A DNA stretch of 64,000 nt, from positions 110,905,413-110,969,412 of the forward strand of contig CM077593.1 in the NCBI GenBank assembly GCA_039654915.1, read 5' to 3'. A model generated the notes under the pieces. It was not told the DNA's origin. It searched no databases and saw nothing but the letters and a program-made list of their open reading frames with translations. Position 1 is the first letter of the stretch; each line of letters opens with the position of its first letter. The position numbers were made by a program, and so were the translations under genes. The stretch is from Aquilaria yunnanensis. Taxonomy: Eukaryota > Streptophyta > Magnoliopsida > Malvales > Thymelaeaceae. Positions 60,901 to 64,000 of this stretch are shown one piece after another.

Positions 60901-63526
60901 TATATGGGCAAAAAAACAAGTGGACTTCAGCAATCAAATAACCCCAAGACTAATGATTTGAAAGAGATGGAGCAAAATCTTATGGTAAAGATGGTCACCG
61001 ATAAAGCAGCAATTGCATGAGAGCTGAGAAGTTGTTCTGCACGTCGCATTACAATGACCAATGCTTCAGGGCTCGGCAGACCACGTGCATCACAAGGTAA
61101 TTCCACCCAACGAAGATCACTTGCGTCATTTAATGACATATTCTGCAGGTACCCTGCATGAATTATTTAAAAGCCAAATATGGAGGACCAATTAGCTGTT
61201 GCAATGACCTGGAAACAAAGAGTTAAATACCAGACAAGTGTTTACCATTTAGAGAAAGAACTCTTTCCATGTGGTTCATATATTCCAATAGTGTATTTAA
61301 AGAATCAGGAATTGGCTGAAACCAAAGAAAAAAATGATGTAAAAGGATGCCTGAGGTGTTTTTACTATTGTTTCACATGAAATGGGCAAGAGATCATGTG
61401 CACTACGGAAGTAAGTGAAGGAAGTGGTATGGCTGCTGCTGCTGTTAGTGGAATTTGGATGACGTGAGGTGAGAATTGAAATGGTTGACCTGGACTGGGT
61501 TGTGTCTGGTTTCCTGCTTGCGTAACATCTGCTTCATTCCCTTGGCCCTGAAAAAGCAGCAAATAAAAAGCCCCATTAACACAAGACTCGTATCATATCC
61601 ACTTACGTGTTAGAAACATTGGATGACAATTTCCATGCCATACATATTGTTTCCTAGTTCCCCCAATCATCACATACTGCAGCTTAGTCCCAACTAGTTT
61701 TTAGTTAGTAGCCTGAAATTCATAATACAATTTAATTGCTAAAACCCATTTTGACATTAAAATTACAAGTTATTAAGAGGAAGGGATTTACACTAAATTC
61801 TCCTTTTCGATGGAAAAGTTTTTCTCCTTTTGCATGGAAAAGTTCAATGAGATGATAATAAATGAAGGTCATTATCATGATCATGTTCCATCTTCATATC
61901 AATACTTGAAAACCAAAATATAAGAAGTTCTAAATCTAGTTGATAGAAACCAAATATTTGATAGTCACTACCAGTTAGTGACACAAATGCTGCATATAAT
62001 TGATGCCACACTAGGAAGTAAGAAAGCTCACAAGGGCAGAAGATTGTGTGGTATTTGTGGCATTAATAAATGGCTGTCCAGTTACTCCAAAGGAATTCAG
62101 CACAGCGCCAATAACCTAGCAGGCAGAAAAAAATGAAGCAAAACATTAACACAGGCTTCTTGCCTTTCTAATAGCATAGTTTAACTTGTAGACATAGAAC
62201 AATGAAAGAATTTTCAAGCCTAAAAAACAAGAATAACCAGAAACTCACCCTAGTGAGGTCTGGAACAACACCTTCACTTTGATCACCAACATTAAATGTC
62301 CCAAGAACTACATTTTGTGAAATTGGTCCAGCATGATTGCGAGGGGTGCCAGTGTGAGGATCATTTACTGCCAGTTTGAACAAAACCAGCAATTATAGAA
62401 TCATATGTGAAGTAGAATACGTAATGATCAATTTTCCATACCTTGAGCACTGCTACTCCCATTTGTTTCCCACACACTGGCATCAGTTGATGTTTGTGGT
62501 TGTGATGGCTGTCTTTCCACTAAATGCAATGTATGACCATTCTCAACATCTACAAATAGTCAAGGATCGGGGTATAAAGTAGCTTGAATGATGCTGAGAG
62601 GTGAAAGCATCAAAAGAGACTAGCAGGACCACATCAGCTTAACATGATTCTGACATCAGCTCAACATATGTATATTGGGAACTTTAAATTCTTGAATGAT
62701 GAGCATGAGCTACAGAAACATAGTAGTGACAACTGGAATTCAACTCGTTGGTATTTATACATTTTTCATACGAAAGCTACCTCATCATTCTACCATGGAC
62801 TTCCAGAACATATGGAAGGAAAAATGGAAGTGGGAATTGGTGGTTCAAAATTTTTTATCTTACATGCTTCCTGTTTCAAGGATATTATAGCTCATTGTAA
62901 AACTGGCCTTCTGAACTTATGAAATCACTACCTTATAAAATAATAGTGCATTTTCAACTGACAAATCGGCGAAAAATTAAAAAATAAATAAAAATAAAAA
63001 TAGCAGAGCCAGTAACAGTTCTCACACTCACGCCTCTCATGAACCGAGCTGAATTTGGCAATCCCTATAAATAATACAAAAACTAGCAGCCACATTCTTT
63101 TGCGGACTGAACAGAGACACAGAGGCACATAGCAACTACATTAAGTAGTAGTGGCAATAAAGATATTCCAATTTCAATGACAGGATACGATATTCGGAAA
63201 GGAGATGATCGTCCTTCAAGAGTTTCCCCCTACAAATTAGTCGCTGTTGACCAACTGGGACGCCAATATCATTCGCTACTTTCTCCTTGAACAAGGATAC
63301 AGGCATCTGAAATCAATGGCCACATTAACAATTTAAAGCCGGCAAGCGTGGAAAGAAAACGACATTGCCCAATGTTGTGCGTCTAGAGGCAGAAGCTTAC
63401 ATCTTTGTCGACCTGGAAACTAAAAATTTGTGAATCCAGCGTCTTGACCTTCAGCTCAACTAACTCGGAGCCCTGGTCACAAGAGCTGGTACAACTTGGA
63501 CCTTCACTAGACCCTCGATCCACCAT
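54950..63526 (-). CDS. BAG6/Scythe-like ubiquitin-domain protein, 17 exons
   Basis: A plant protein with an N-terminal ubiquitin-like domain and a long low-complexity body, like animal BAG6/Scythe (a chaperone holdase in protein quality control); the plant role is inferred. Exons: 63526-63401, 63306-63189, 62549-62442, 62367-62249, 62115-62032, 61547-61407, 61315-61246, 61153-60999, 59357-59193, 59103-59032, 58515-58395, 58300-57983, 57907-57819, 57750-57583, 56080-55487, 55230-55075, 54997-54950; about 883 aa. Residues about 21-96 form the ubiquitin-like fold (ELVELKVKTLDSQIFSFQV ... LHLVERQ). A helical block follows (about 305-385, RLEQERDSPDPSVRGQMQTE and on). Then come Gly/Gln/Met-rich Sti1-like repeats in exon 15 (QNPALMNNLL, QNPQIMNAVGQFA) and an acidic C-terminus (DDENCAEELLDELCSDEELG). 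The join of exons 13 and 14 is uncertain (see findings). A 5'-UTR intron probably ends at 63543. Confidence 0.88.
56445..57470. mobile_element. hAT-like element in intron 14 of the ubiquitin-domain gene
   Basis: The ends read CAGTGGCGTAGTAAGG and, on the other strand, TGGTGGCATAGCTAGG, the same terminus type as the decayed hAT at 22557-23761. The interior is AT-rich with no transposase text. No 8-bp duplication survives in the flanks, so the element is old or its ends are slightly misplaced. 1026 bp, wholly intronic. Confidence 0.55.
59358..60998. other. Large intron 8 of the ubiquitin-domain gene
   Basis: 1.64 kb of AT-rich sequence with no recognised exon or element. It is bounded by a GTGACC donor (below 60999) and a TTTGTAG acceptor (above 59357). 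Confidence 0.6.
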
Positions 63527-64000
63527 GATAACTTAATAATAACTGCAGCAACAAAAACAGCAGGGTTAATTATTCAAAATAATACAACTACTACTAATAT
63601 TATAATTGAAAACGATTGGATTCTTCATGAATCATCTACTTGCCTGACAAAACAATGCGCAATTGTTATAATCACCAAAAGTAGAAAATACCCAGAGACA
63701 TTGATCCAACAACGTACATTCTACAAAAGATGAGATGAAACAAGCATTAGTCTCATCGCCAAAGAACCTAAAACCAATCATTTTCAGTCCTGCAAATTAA
63801 CATGGACTTATATTATGAAACAATTTGGGTGGCCGGGCCATGGCCAATGCACCTTCTGAGACAAACGCCTTGGTGCTGCAGGAAGACGATGGATCTAGAG
63901 ATTCGCAAAACGGCGTCGTCTCTCTGTTATCATCGATCTACGTCTGCTCTCTTTTCCGGTTGACACCCGTTACTAACGGACTCCCACTGCATTTCTGCTA
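63527..64000. promoter_or_regulatory. 5' region of the ubiquitin-domain gene
   Basis: In gene sense, an acceptor-like TTGCTGCAG lies 16 bases before the start codon (ending at 63543). A donor-like AGAAG/GTGCAT lies at about 63849, so a 5'-UTR intron of about 300 bp is likely. Beyond it the sequence becomes GC-richer, as expected near a plant promoter. No further coding exon is seen to the window edge. Confidence 0.45.

Overview
This is nuclear DNA of a flowering plant, almost certainly a eudicot. The genes have many short exons and AT-rich introns with GT-AG (once GC-AG) borders. Their proteins read closely on plant families, and the intergenic space is filled with plant-type DNA transposons. 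The species cannot be named from the sequence alone. There are no operons, no CRISPR array, and I recognised no tRNA or rRNA gene.

Five complete protein-coding genes can be assembled exon by exon, each with an unbroken reading frame: (1) a prolyl oligopeptidase (POP) on the + strand, 4152-8561, 12 exons, 733 aa, or 795 aa from an upstream in-frame ATG; (2) a PUS10-type pseudouridine synthase on the - strand, 18222-13935, 15 exons, 550 aa; (3) the peroxisomal enoyl-CoA hydratase ECH2 on the - strand, 32797-30115, 11 exons, 308 aa, ending in SSL; (4) an SKU5-similar (SKS) multicopper-oxidase-like secreted protein on the - strand, 51727-43115, 7 exons, 541 aa; (5) a BAG6/Scythe-like ubiquitin-domain protein on the - strand, 63526-54950, 17 exons, about 883 aa. 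From memory, POP, ECH2 and an SKS gene are also neighbours in Arabidopsis (around At1g76140-At1g76160), so the order looks like conserved synteny. The genes act in separate processes (peptide turnover, RNA modification, peroxisomal beta-oxidation, cell wall/apoplast, protein quality control) and do not form a pathway.

The rest is mobile DNA. 1-3800: AT-rich, no gene. 9001-9937: MULE-like element carrying a broken piece of a CIPK-type kinase gene. 10.2-11.8 kb: AT-rich dispersed repeat with a second copy at 18.4-19.5 kb that is split by a Stowaway MITE. 12265-12765: short hAT-like element. 20.1-21.4 kb: second copy of the 9-kb MULE-like family. 21850-26659: three related long-TIR elements in a row, the first hosting a decayed hAT and another MULE-like element whose sister copy lies at 26691-27912. 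33090-35004-38139: a MULE-like element with perfect 9-bp TSD, a non-autonomous hAT with perfect 8-bp TSD, and a 3.1-kb hAT with BED-finger and dimerisation-domain remnants whose TSD overlaps that of its neighbour. 39248-39876: hAT-like. 40457-42138: MULE-like with perfect 9-bp TSD. About 44.9-47.14 kb: a defective LINE lying antisense inside the 5.5-kb third intron of the SKS gene. 56445-57470: hAT-like element inside an intron of the ubiquitin-domain gene.

I found no clearly undescribed system. The items most worth a second look are the captured kinase fragment, the two hAT elements sharing a target site, the tandem trio of TIR elements separated by repeated 20-bp linkers, the GC-AG intron of ECH2 and the possible organelle-targeted isoform of POP.
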